A DNA stretch of 64,000 nt from contig PHBZ01000016.1 in the NCBI GenBank assembly GCA_002840755.1, forward strand, positions 44,503-108,502, given 5' to 3'. Origin of the DNA: Chloroflexi bacterium HGW-Chloroflexi-10. GTDB lineage: Bacteria; Chloroflexota; Anaerolineae; Anaerolineales; Anaerolineaceae. The notes below the pieces were generated by a model that saw nothing but the letters and a program-made list of their open reading frames with translations, ran no database searches and was not told where the DNA came from. The first letter of the stretch is position 1, and each line of letters starts with the position of its first letter. Made by a program: the position numbers and the translations under genes. This document shows positions 44,161 through 52,980 of the stretch, piece by piece.

Positions 44161-44202
44161 GGTTGCCCTGTGCTGTGCTGAGTTGTCACGGGCGGGGCAA
44201 CC
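44161..44202 (+). promoter_or_regulatory. Inverted repeat between transporter and hydrolase genes
   Basis: GGTTGCCC (44161-44168) and GGGCAACC (44195-44202) are perfect complements around a 26-base loop. There is no T-run directly after it, so it is more likely an RNA processing or attenuation structure than a full terminator. Its arm resembles that of the hairpin at 42011. Confidence 0.45.
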
Positions 44203-44266
44203 AATTTTGGTAGTGGTATTGTTGTGTGTTGTAGATTCTTCATCAAATCATAGGTAAGGTGAGATA

Positions 44267-45667
44267 TTGAAAAGTTTTCAACGCTATTTCCAGCTGAGTA
44301 TTTTGTTGGTACTGGTAATTGCTTTTTCGGCATGCAACACCCCAACTGGATCAGTGCCAATACAGAACACCCAGGCTAACACACCTGCCGTTTTGCCTAT
44401 CAGTACGGCAACACCCGCACCTACCATGACAGCTCCGCCCGGTATATTTTTTGTTGATCCAACCGTTCCGTCCGTAACGATAAACCCAATGGTGTTTGGT
44501 ATAAACCACGGCCCATGGGCATTTATTAATCAAAATACCCTGCCTTTAGCACAACAATCCGGTATCACACTGATTCGTATTCCGGGCGGCAATTGGGGCG
44601 ATGAAAATGATCTGACCACCAGCCACATTGATCAGTTTGTCCAATTGGCCAGAGATATGAACGCCGAGGTCAGTCTGAATGTGCGTTTGTACAATGGCTC
44701 GCCAGAAAAAGCAGCCGACCTAGTGCGTTATGCCAATATTGAAAAGGGGTATGCAATTCGTTACTGGGGTATCGGCAATGAGCCGACCCTGTATGCCACT
44801 TCGCGGTCGCTGCCGGATTATGGTGTGGATCAATTCAATCAGGAGTGGCGGGCGATCGCTGAAGCGATGCGAGCGGTTGATCCTTCCATACTTTTAATCG
44901 GACCTGAATTGCATCAATATGGTACCAGTTTACAATCCACCCCTAAAGATCCCGCCGGTAAAGATTGGATGACAGAATTTCTTAAGGTTAATGGCGGCAT
45001 GGTGGATATTGTCTCTATTCATCGCTACCCATTTCCACAGGGAAGAGGTGGGCAGGCGGCTTCTATTGAGGAATTATCCACCTCATCTGCTGAATGGGAT
45101 CAGATCATTCCTTACCTGCGCAGCGTAATTTTGGAGACAACCGGGCGAGATCTTCCGATTGCGGTAACTGAGGTAAACTCGCATTGGTCCAATGCTGCGG
45201 GCGGACCGGCCACTCCGGATTCGTTTTACAATGCCATCTGGTGGGCGGATGTACTGGGTCGTATGCTTCGTAATCGGGTGGATATGGTGAATTATTTTTC
45301 ACTGCAAAGTAACCCGAGTATCGGTGGTTATGGCATTTTCTCTCGCTCTGCCGCAAGGCCGACTTATTATGTATACGAAATGTACAGAAAGTTTGGCGAC
45401 CAGTTTGTAAACGCAGTATCGGATGATCCGCGTGTAGGTGTTTATGCTGCTCTGCGGGAAGATGCAACTTTGACCATCCTGTTTGTAAATCTTAGCGATG
45501 AGGTTGTCCAAAAACCTTTTGTAATTCAGGGACAATCTCAGTTCCAGGCTGATGTCTGGCGTTTTGATGAAATGATACAGACTGAATTGATCGGAATTGA
45601 ATCTTTTATATCTGGCGAAGAGATCAGCCTGCCACCTCAATCTTTAACTCTTATGGTGCTTAAATGA
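44267..45667 (+). CDS. Clan GH-A glycoside hydrolase lipoprotein (GH51/GH44/GH39-like)
   Basis: The start is TTG at 44267 with AGGTGA just upstream. The 466-residue lipoprotein has lipobox AFSAC (C23), a Thr/Pro linker, then a TIM barrel. LIRIPGGNWGDEN near 107 resembles the arginine/Gly-Gly-Asn strand of GH51 and GH79. E172 in WGIGNEP is the probable acid/base and E302 in AVTEVN the nucleophile, giving a retaining mechanism. A beta-sandwich ends the protein (FVNLSDEVVQKPF). The precise family and substrate are not clear: arabinofuranosidase-like, endoglucanase or another beta-glycanase. It overlaps the GH3 gene by 4 bases (ATGA). Confidence 0.8.
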   Translation: MKSFQRYFQLSILLVLVIAFSACNTPTGSVPIQNTQANTPAVLPISTATPAPTMTAPPGIFFVDPTVPSVTINPMVFGINHGPWAFINQNTLPLAQQSGITLIRIPGGNWGDENDLTTSHIDQFVQLARDMNAEVSLNVRLYNGSPEKAADLVRYANIEKGYAIRYWGIGNEPTLYATSRSLPDYGVDQFNQEWRAIAEAMRAVDPSILLIGPELHQYGTSLQSTPKDPAGKDWMTEFLKVNGGMVDIVSIHRYPFPQGRGGQAASIEELSTSSAEWDQIIPYLRSVILETTGRDLPIAVTEVNSHWSNAAGGPATPDSFYNAIWWADVLGRMLRNRVDMVNYFSLQSNPSIGGYGIFSRSAARPTYYVYEMYRKFGDQFVNAVSDDPRVGVYAALREDATLTILFVNLSDEVVQKPFVIQGQSQFQADVWRFDEMIQTELIGIESFISGEEISLPPQSLTLMVLK

Positions 45668-47634
45668 AAAAAACTATTGTTTTCCTTGTTGTATTTGGTT
45701 TGCTTTTATCAGGTTGTCAAACACCGGCACCCGCCAGTACACCTGTGCCGCCGGCAGCTACTGAGGTATCAGAAGCGGTTGCCGTAATGGTTACACCGGT
45801 TGATACTACTCCGGCTTACCAGGATGCCAGTTTGACGCCCGCAGTAAGAGCAGAGGATTTATTGAGCCGGATGTCTCTGGCAGAAAAAATTGGCCAGATG
45901 ACCCTCATTGAAAAGAACAGCTTACCGGCTGAAGCCGTCACCCAGTACTATATTGGCGGTGTTCTTAGCGGCGGCGGTGGTGCCCCTTATCAGAACACGC
46001 CCGAAGATTGGGTAAAAATGGTGGATGCATACCAGAAAGCCGCACTGGAAGCGCCGCTGGGTATCCCGATTATTTATGGTGTGGATGCCGTTCATGGCCA
46101 CAATAACCTGGTGGATGCCGTTATATTTCCGCATAATATTGGATTGGGTGCTGCCGGTGACGAAGACCTTGTGAACCGGATTGCCCGTGCCACCGCTGAA
46201 GAAATGCTTGCCACCAACATCCGCTGGAATTACTCTCCGGTCATTGCCGTTCCTCAGGATATCCGTTGGGGGCGTACATACGAGGGTTTCGGTGAAGATA
46301 CAGAACTGGTGACCCGTTTGGGCGTGGCTTACCTGGAAGGTTTGCAGGGTGAGTCGTTGGCCGATTCGCAATCCGTGCTGGGTACGCCCAAACATTTTAT
46401 TGGTGATGGCGGTACCGAGTGGGGCTCATCTACAACCGCTGATTATCAAATTGACCAGGGAGATATGCTCGTCGATGAGGCCACCATGCGGGAACTATAT
46501 CTGCCCCCATATCAGGCGGTTGTGGAAGCCGGCGCGCAATCAATTATGGTTTCCTTCAGTAGTTGGCAGGGCACCAAAATGCACGCCCAGCAATATCTGC
46601 TTACCGATGTGCTTAAGATTGAATTGGGTTTTGAAGGCTTTCTTGTCTCAGATTGGCAGGCCATCGACCAAATCGATTCAAATTATTACACGGCTGTAGT
46701 GGCCTCAATCAATGCCGGCGTGGATATGAATATGGTCCCGGTGGAATATAAAAAATTCATTGACACTCTGACCCTGGCAGTGGAAAAAGGTGATGTTCCT
46801 CTGGAAAGAATTGACGATGCTGTCTTGCGCATCCTCAAAGTGAAATTTGCGATGGGTTTGTTTGAGCAGCCTTTCTCCAACTCGGAATATTTGGATCAGG
46901 TCGGTACACAGGAGCACCATGAGCTGGCCCGTGAGGCGGTTGCCAAATCGGCAGTTTTATTGAAGAATGACAATAACGTTCTGCCTATTGCCAAAGATAC
47001 ACCAACCATTTTTCTGGCTGGTGAAGCTGCTGATAGTATTGGCGTGCAGTGTGGCGGTTGGACACTGGCCTGGCAGGGTGGCAGTAATATTAAGACTGCC
47101 GGTACAACCATTAAAGATGCGTTGGAAGCTATCCACCCGGATGGTTTTTACTACAATCGTTTTGGAAAATATGATAATGCCAATGACGCCAATGGAAACC
47201 CGCTGATGGCAGATGTTGGCATCGTGGTTTTAGGGGAAAAACCCTACGCCGAAGGTGTTGGTGATAAAGAAGATTTGGCGCTTACCCAAAAAGATGCCGA
47301 CCTGATTATTCGTGTCCGCGAGCGCAGCCAGAATGTGGTGGTTATTTTGCTTTCCGGGCGCCCTTTGGTGATCAGTGAGCATCTTGACCTGGCCGAAGCC
47401 TGGGTAGCTGCATGGTTACCTGGTACCGAAGGCGCGGGTATTACTGATGTTCTTTTTGGAGACATGCCCTTTACTGGCAAGACGCCCTATACCTGGCCGT
47501 TGAGCAATACACAATTGCCCATCACAAAAAACATGCAGTTACCTGCCGAACTATGCAGCCAGCCGCTATTCTCTTTTGGTTATGGACTAACCACAGGCCA
47601 AAGTATTGCTGTGGAAGTGCCGGTTTGTCCGTAA
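45664..47634 (+). CDS. GH3 beta-glucosidase lipoprotein
   Basis: This 656-residue lipoprotein has lipobox LLSGC near residue 18. Its GH3 N-terminal barrel (about 60-400) has the substrate-binding KHFIGDG and the nucleophile D330 in GFLVSDWQAID. The C-terminal alpha/beta sandwich (about 430-640) supplies the acid/base. The arrangement resembles exo-acting beta-glucan glucohydrolases (ExoP/cereal ExoI-like), which remove glucose from beta-1,3 and beta-1,4 glucans. There is no C-terminal FnIII domain, again as in the exo-glucanase branch. It is anchored outside the cell, and coupled to the previous gene by a 4-base overlap. Confidence 0.93.
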   Translation: MKKTIVFLVVFGLLLSGCQTPAPASTPVPPAATEVSEAVAVMVTPVDTTPAYQDASLTPAVRAEDLLSRMSLAEKIGQMTLIEKNSLPAEAVTQYYIGGVLSGGGGAPYQNTPEDWVKMVDAYQKAALEAPLGIPIIYGVDAVHGHNNLVDAVIFPHNIGLGAAGDEDLVNRIARATAEEMLATNIRWNYSPVIAVPQDIRWGRTYEGFGEDTELVTRLGVAYLEGLQGESLADSQSVLGTPKHFIGDGGTEWGSSTTADYQIDQGDMLVDEATMRELYLPPYQAVVEAGAQSIMVSFSSWQGTKMHAQQYLLTDVLKIELGFEGFLVSDWQAIDQIDSNYYTAVVASINAGVDMNMVPVEYKKFIDTLTLAVEKGDVPLERIDDAVLRILKVKFAMGLFEQPFSNSEYLDQVGTQEHHELAREAVAKSAVLLKNDNNVLPIAKDTPTIFLAGEAADSIGVQCGGWTLAWQGGSNIKTAGTTIKDALEAIHPDGFYYNRFGKYDNANDANGNPLMADVGIVVLGEKPYAEGVGDKEDLALTQKDADLIIRVRERSQNVVVILLSGRPLVISEHLDLAEAWVAAWLPGTEGAGITDVLFGDMPFTGKTPYTWPLSNTQLPITKNMQLPAELCSQPLFSFGYGLTTGQSIAVEVPVCP

Positions 47635-47675
47635 ACCGGACAAACTTTGCACTTCCGAAATAGAAAGGTTTTTAC

Positions 47676-48611
47676 ATGATCAGGATCAAGCAGTTGTCCA
47701 GGATTTTATCCACCTTGCTCGTACCTGTCTTGCTTCTGGCAAGCATCCTCTCAGCCTGCCAGCCGGTTGAGGATTCTGTTACCAGCACACCAACGGATAT
47801 ACCTCAACCTACCCGAACACCTACAATAGCACCCACAGCCACCCCGGTCTGGGAGCTTGAGGGTTGGAATCTTGTCTGGCAGGATGAGTTTGAGAGTGAA
47901 TTGGTTGACCCGGATAAGTGGACGCTGGAAATAGGCGGGCATGGCTGGGGCAACAACGAAAAACAGTTTTACACGGATAGATTGGAAAACGTCCGCCTTG
48001 AAGAAGGAAACCTGGTCATAGAAGCGCGTGATGAGTTCTTTGTGCGACGTCATTTTACATCTGGCCGCATTAAGACTCAGGAAAAATTTACCTTTTCGTA
48101 TGGGCGTGTTGAAGCACGCATGAAATTGCCTTATGGTCAGGGTATCTGGCCTGCATTCTGGATGCTGGGCAGTAATATTGAGGAAACGCCGTGGCCTAAG
48201 AGTGGTGAAATCGATATTATGGAACACATCGGTCGTGAACCTGCCAATGTCTATGGAACGGTTCATGGTCCTGGTTATTCCGGGGCTGGCGGGGTGGGGC
48301 ACTTCACTAGCTTCCCGAGTGGTTCCCTGTCTGATGAATTTCACATCTTTGCCATTGAATGGGAAGAAGAAGAAATTCGCTGGTATGTGGATGATGCACA
48401 ATTTTTTAAACTGTCCCCCGCTCAGGTTTCGGGTGATTGGGTCTTTGATCATCCCTTCTTCCTGTTGATCAATATGGCAGTGGGTGGTTATTGGCCGGGG
48501 GAGCCCGATGAAACAACGGTATTTCCCCAGTTTCTGTACGTGGATTATGTACGTGTCTACCAGCGACCGGATCTTGTTGGTTTTGGTCCGACCACCACAG
48601 TTGAACCTTGA
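47676..48611 (+). CDS. GH16 endo-beta-1,3-glucanase (laminarinase-like) lipoprotein
   Basis: This 311-residue lipoprotein has lipobox ILSAC and a Thr/Pro linker (to about 55). The rest is one GH16 jelly roll with the catalytic motif E178-I-D180-IM-E183 in SGEIDIMEHIG: E178 nucleophile, E183 acid/base. The extra Met in EIDIME is the mark of laminarinase-type members, as are WPAFWMLG and NVYGTVHGPGYSG. It would cut beta-1,3 bonds in laminarin, callose or mixed-linkage glucan at the cell surface. This gives the best clue to the substrate of the whole locus. A 41-base gap follows the GH3 gene. Confidence 0.93.
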   Translation: MIRIKQLSRILSTLLVPVLLLASILSACQPVEDSVTSTPTDIPQPTRTPTIAPTATPVWELEGWNLVWQDEFESELVDPDKWTLEIGGHGWGNNEKQFYTDRLENVRLEEGNLVIEARDEFFVRRHFTSGRIKTQEKFTFSYGRVEARMKLPYGQGIWPAFWMLGSNIEETPWPKSGEIDIMEHIGREPANVYGTVHGPGYSGAGGVGHFTSFPSGSLSDEFHIFAIEWEEEEIRWYVDDAQFFKLSPAQVSGDWVFDHPFFLLINMAVGGYWPGEPDETTVFPQFLYVDYVRVYQRPDLVGFGPTTTVEP

Positions 48612-48629
48612 TGATTGAAAGTGGATTTA

Positions 48630-49739
48630 ATGATAAAGAAAAAATCAATTGCTTGTTTTGTTATCACGTGCTTATCCCTGCTTATATTGGTTGGATGTAA
48701 AGGAGATCAGATGCAAATAATAGAATCTGTACAAACAACAGAACCTTTACAAACTGATGAATTGGCTTTACCTGCTTATATGGATATTACCGGAATCTAT
48801 CTGGGTAGATTTCATGGTACAAGTAGTTCCAGTGTGACCCTTCATGAAAAAATTGGCAAAGGTGTGGCCATTTCTGCATCCTACCTGGATTGGAACAGCG
48901 GCTTCAACAATGGTTTCCTCCAGGCAAATGCCAGTGTTGGACGTATCTCATTTTTAACCTGGGAGTTTACCCCTGGCTCCACTTTGAAATTGGAGGGTTA
49001 TGAAGGGCGCGTTCTCGAAGGAATAACCGACGGTTTGTACGATCCATATCTGAAAAATTGGGCGGAAGGCATGAAGGAATTTGGCAAGCCTGTTCTTCTG
49101 CGCTTTGGGCATGAGATGAATGGAGATTGGTATCCCTGGTCAGGGATTAAGAATGGTGGTGGAACATTGGATGGCTACGGGGCACCAGATCTGGCAGATG
49201 GCCCGGAGCGTTACGTGGCGGCCTACCGCTACATTCGTGATTACTTCAGAAATATAGGCGCGGAAAATGTGTTATGGGTTTGGTGTCCTAATGCTCCCTT
49301 CAAGACAATGGAAGATGCGCTTGGATCTTGGAATTCGGCTGCAGCTTATTACCCCGGTGATGACTATGTGGATTGGCTATGTTTCGACGGCTACAATTGG
49401 GGAACCTCATCTTTCGGACAGCAGTTCAATGCTCGCTGGACCTCCTTTGATGAGATTTTCGGCAGTAGTTATACTGAACTCCAGGCGATTAACGCGGATA
49501 AACCAATCATCATCGGAGAATTTGCCTCGACAGAAGAAGGTGGAGATAAAGCAGCCTGGATTAAAGACGCTTTCAAGGCAATAAGCGATCGATACCCGCA
49601 GATCCGTGCGATTATCTGGTTTCATATCGCCAAGGAAACAGATTGGCGCATCAATTCTTCTGAAGAATCTTTAAATGCTTTCAGTGAGGCTGTTGCAGAT
49701 GATCGTTGGTTATCTGAGTGGCCGGGGATGATGCCATGA
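48630..49739 (+). CDS. GH26 glycoside hydrolase lipoprotein
   Basis: I choose ATG 48630; a TTG at 48615 would add five residues. The 369-residue product has lipobox LVGC and a GH26 barrel. E162 in RFGHEMNGDWYPW is the acid/base (the His-Glu pair is the family hallmark) and E297 in IIGEFAS is the nucleophile. GH26 includes beta-mannanases but also lichenases and beta-1,3-xylanases; the surrounding beta-glucan enzymes favour a beta-1,3-1,4-glucanase, which is inference. The stop overlaps the next start (ATGA), so translation is coupled to the phosphorylase gene. Confidence 0.9.
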   Translation: MIKKKSIACFVITCLSLLILVGCKGDQMQIIESVQTTEPLQTDELALPAYMDITGIYLGRFHGTSSSSVTLHEKIGKGVAISASYLDWNSGFNNGFLQANASVGRISFLTWEFTPGSTLKLEGYEGRVLEGITDGLYDPYLKNWAEGMKEFGKPVLLRFGHEMNGDWYPWSGIKNGGGTLDGYGAPDLADGPERYVAAYRYIRDYFRNIGAENVLWVWCPNAPFKTMEDALGSWNSAAAYYPGDDYVDWLCFDGYNWGTSSFGQQFNARWTSFDEIFGSSYTELQAINADKPIIIGEFASTEEGGDKAAWIKDAFKAISDRYPQIRAIIWFHIAKETDWRINSSEESLNAFSEAVADDRWLSEWPGMMP

Positions 49740-52700
49740 CAACCGGCAAAATCGAACCTGGAATGAATACACTTTTTGACAACAAAGGCCGCTATATTCT
49801 GAACGATTTCCAACAAAAGCAGCCTTTCTCATCGTTTCTGCCTGGAATTGCCGGGGAATACGGTGTTCCTATGTGGGTCTTTTATGTCAATCGTGGGCAG
49901 GCCATCACCAGTTTTGGCATACAGTCCAAAGATCAGGCCATGCTTGAATTTCAGCCGGCTAATAAAGCCTACTGGATGACTCCGCATATCGGTTTCCGTA
50001 CTTTTATCAAACAGATTGTTGATGGGCAAACCATACTGGTGCAACCCTTTGCCCCCTGGGAAAGTGAACCAGCCATTTCCCGTACCATGCTGGTAGAGAT
50101 GAATGCCCTTACCCTGGAAGAAACCAATCGCAAAGCTGGTTTGCGTACCCGAATACAATACTTTGCTATACCGGGTGAGTCCTTTGCCGCGTTAGCGCGG
50201 ACCCTGACCATCGAGAATATCAGTAATCATGCCTTTTCGTTGGAATGTCTGGACGGTCTGCCGGTTGTGATTCCCTTTGGCGCCAGTGACGGCGCGCTAA
50301 AAATGGTAGGGCGTACGATTGAAGCCTGGATGCAGGTTTATAACCTGGAAAACAATGTGCCTTTTTATCGTATGCGTGCCGGTACCGAAGACCGTGCTGA
50401 TGTAGCCGTCATCCAGGCCGGCCATTTTGCCTTTGCCTATGATGGCCGGGATGGAAATATAGTACCAGCATTGGTAGATCCCTACCTGGTTTTTAGGCAG
50501 AACAATTCCTTTCAATCTCCAGACGGTTTTGTCAGGCGCTCGCTTAAAGACCTGAGCAGCAGTCATCAGAACACTGGCGGGCAAACCCCCTGCGCTTTCT
50601 TTGGGGTGTCGGCAGCCCTGGCCCCCGGTGAACGCCTGACCCTGCACGAGCTCTATGGGCATACTGATGATGTTAACTCTCTGGATGATATCACGAAAAA
50701 GTATGCTACTTCGCAGCGCTTGCAGGCAAAATTAGTCGAGGCTCGCCAATTGGCACAGAAGATCACCCAACCCATCGAAACCCACTCCTCCGACCCGATT
50801 TTCGATCAGTATTGTCGTCAGACCTTCCTGGATAACGTGCTGCGCGGCGGGCAGCCGGTGCAGCTGGCAGAGTCTCGCCATGTTTTTCACATTTATGGGC
50901 GCAAACATGGCGATCCTGAACGTGACTATAACGATTTTTCCCTAAAACAGGAACCTTTCTCTCAGGGTAATGCTAACTACCGCGATGTAAACCAGAATCG
51001 CCGCAGTGATGTTTTATTCTATCCACAAATTGGTGCGGCCAATATCCATACCTTTATGGATCTGATCCAGTTGGATGGCTACAACCCCCTGATTTTGCAG
51101 GGCAGTCAGTTTACCTTGGATGAACAAGTCCAACAGGCACTTGGTGTTGAATTCTCGCAATTTTCTTCTTTATTAAATTTTATTCGCAACCCCTTTACCC
51201 CAGGTTCGCTGGAACATTTTCTCAATCAGCAGGCCACCCCCTACCCGTTGGATGCGGTGCGGGCTGCCATCTGGGCGCAGGCCAAACAGCACCATTTGGC
51301 AGAGCACGGCGAAGGTTACTGGATTGATCATTGGACCTATAACCTGGACCAGATTGAAGCTTACCTGGCGGTTTACCCCGACCGTTTGGAAGAACTGATA
51401 TTTCAGGATAGAAGTTACAGCTTTTTCGAAAGCGCTTATTTTGTGCAGCCGCGTGAAAAAAAGTATGTGCTGCTGGATGGCAAACCCCGTCAGCTCAATG
51501 CTGTCAGAAAAGACACCCAGAAGGCGCGCTTGCTGGAGAAACGTGGCCAAGTGGATCATTGGGTGCGCAAGCAATACGATCAGGGAGAAGTTTACCAGAC
51601 TACCCTGTTTGATAAACTCTTCCTGCTCGCTTTAATCAAACTGTCCACCCTGGATCCGTTGGGCATGGGTATTGAAATGGAAGCCAACCGCCCCGGTTGG
51701 TACGATGCTCTCAATGGACTGCCTGGTTTATTCGGTTCCGGCATGTCTGAAACATACGAATTAAAACGCCTGTTCCTCTTTCTGCAGACGCTTACGGATC
51801 AATACCCGCAGCAAACGCTGCATCTTCCCTGCGAGGCTGCCAATCTGCTCAGTGCTGTTCAATCAGCCCTGGAAATCTACCCAACCCAGCCCGATTCCAC
51901 CCGTGATCATGATTTCTGGGAAGCCATCAGCACCGCCCGGGAAGCGTATCGTGCCCGGGTGTATGTCGGTAATTCCGGTGAAGAACACATCTATACCTGC
52001 GCCGACCTCCAACCGCACCTGGTAGCTTTTCTCCAAAAGTTGGAGCAGGGTATTGAAAAAGCCTGCATTCTGCAGGGCGGGCTGCCGCCCACCTACTTTA
52101 CCTACCACCCTGTGGAATTTGAACGCTTACCAGAATCTGCGGATAGTGAAGGGAGCAGTTATATTAATGTATCTCGCTTTAAAGTTCAACCTATGCCGCT
52201 CTTCCTGGAAGGCATGGCACGCTACCTGAAAATTGCCGGCGATATTCCGGCGTCGGAAATGATCTATCAGCAGGTGAAAGCCTCCGCGTTGTATGATCAG
52301 AAACTGGGGATGTACAAAGTCAATGCTTCGCTGGCCGAACAGCCCCAGGATATTGGCCGTGCGCGCGCCTTTACCCCCGGCTGGCTGGAGAACGAGTCCA
52401 TCTGGCTCCACATGGAATATAAATATCTTCTGGCTATCCTGGATGCCGGATTGACCCAGCCGTTCTTGACGGAGTTTAAACGGGTACTGGTGCCCTTCAT
52501 GGATGCTAAGCAATACGGCCGCAGCCCGCTTGAGAATTCTTCCTTTATTGTGAGCAGCGCACATCCAGAGGAACGCTTGCATGGTGCAGGTTTTGTAGCC
52601 CGTCTGAGTGGTTCCACCGCCGAGTTCCTCAGTATCTGGCAGCATATGCTGCTGGGCAAACAGCCATTCTACATGCACCACAATCAATTAAATTTCATTG

Positions 52701-52972
52701 TGGACCCGGTTGTACCGGGTTGGTTGTTTACCGAAGAAGGTACATTACAATTCAAGCTGCTTGGTTTCTGTCAGGTGACCTACCACCACCACGGGCCGCA
52801 GGACCTCACCACAGAAAATTTTGTTATACGCTCCTGGCGTTTGGTGGATTTAAACGGTGGTGAGTACACTGTATTGATGTCTTCCTTGCCGCAACCCTGG
52901 GCTGAGAAAATCCGTAACGCTGAAATAGCCAGTCTGGACGTATATTTTGAAATCAGAAAGAAAGTGAATTAA
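49736..52972 (+). CDS. GH161-like beta-1,3-glucan phosphorylase
   Basis: The ATG at 49736 overlaps the GH26 stop (ATGA) and has GGGG upstream. The 1078-residue cytoplasmic protein has no signal peptide. It has the plan of inverting glycoside phosphorylases: N-terminal beta-sandwich, linker helices, (alpha/alpha)6 barrel and a C-terminal sheet. The barrel motif NRPGWYDALNGLPGLFGSGM, with probable general acid D657, is of the GH149/GH161 kind rather than DWNDG of GH94. Length of about 1080 fits GH161, whose characterised members phosphorolyse beta-1,3-glucans to glucose-1-phosphate. Family choice is from memory of the motif, so GH149 remains possible. It is followed after 8 bases by a GH94 gene. 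Confidence 0.8.
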   Translation: MTTGKIEPGMNTLFDNKGRYILNDFQQKQPFSSFLPGIAGEYGVPMWVFYVNRGQAITSFGIQSKDQAMLEFQPANKAYWMTPHIGFRTFIKQIVDGQTILVQPFAPWESEPAISRTMLVEMNALTLEETNRKAGLRTRIQYFAIPGESFAALARTLTIENISNHAFSLECLDGLPVVIPFGASDGALKMVGRTIEAWMQVYNLENNVPFYRMRAGTEDRADVAVIQAGHFAFAYDGRDGNIVPALVDPYLVFRQNNSFQSPDGFVRRSLKDLSSSHQNTGGQTPCAFFGVSAALAPGERLTLHELYGHTDDVNSLDDITKKYATSQRLQAKLVEARQLAQKITQPIETHSSDPIFDQYCRQTFLDNVLRGGQPVQLAESRHVFHIYGRKHGDPERDYNDFSLKQEPFSQGNANYRDVNQNRRSDVLFYPQIGAANIHTFMDLIQLDGYNPLILQGSQFTLDEQVQQALGVEFSQFSSLLNFIRNPFTPGSLEHFLNQQATPYPLDAVRAAIWAQAKQHHLAEHGEGYWIDHWTYNLDQIEAYLAVYPDRLEELIFQDRSYSFFESAYFVQPREKKYVLLDGKPRQLNAVRKDTQKARLLEKRGQVDHWVRKQYDQGEVYQTTLFDKLFLLALIKLSTLDPLGMGIEMEANRPGWYDALNGLPGLFGSGMSETYELKRLFLFLQTLTDQYPQQTLHLPCEAANLLSAVQSALEIYPTQPDSTRDHDFWEAISTAREAYRARVYVGNSGEEHIYTCADLQPHLVAFLQKLEQGIEKACILQGGLPPTYFTYHPVEFERLPESADSEGSSYINVSRFKVQPMPLFLEGMARYLKIAGDIPASEMIYQQVKASALYDQKLGMYKVNASLAEQPQDIGRARAFTPGWLENESIWLHMEYKYLLAILDAGLTQPFLTEFKRVLVPFMDAKQYGRSPLENSSFIVSSAHPEERLHGAGFVARLSGSTAEFLSIWQHMLLGKQPFYMHHNQLNFIVDPVVPGWLFTEEGTLQFKLLGFCQVTYHHHGPQDLTTENFVIRSWRLVDLNGGEYTVLMSSLPQPWAEKIRNAEIASLDVYFEIRKKVN

Positions 52973-52980
52973 AAAATTAT

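Noticed and set aside
52127..52687. Long antisense frames inside the GH161-like and GH94 genes
   Set aside because: They are shadows of strongly coding GC-rich genes on the other strand.
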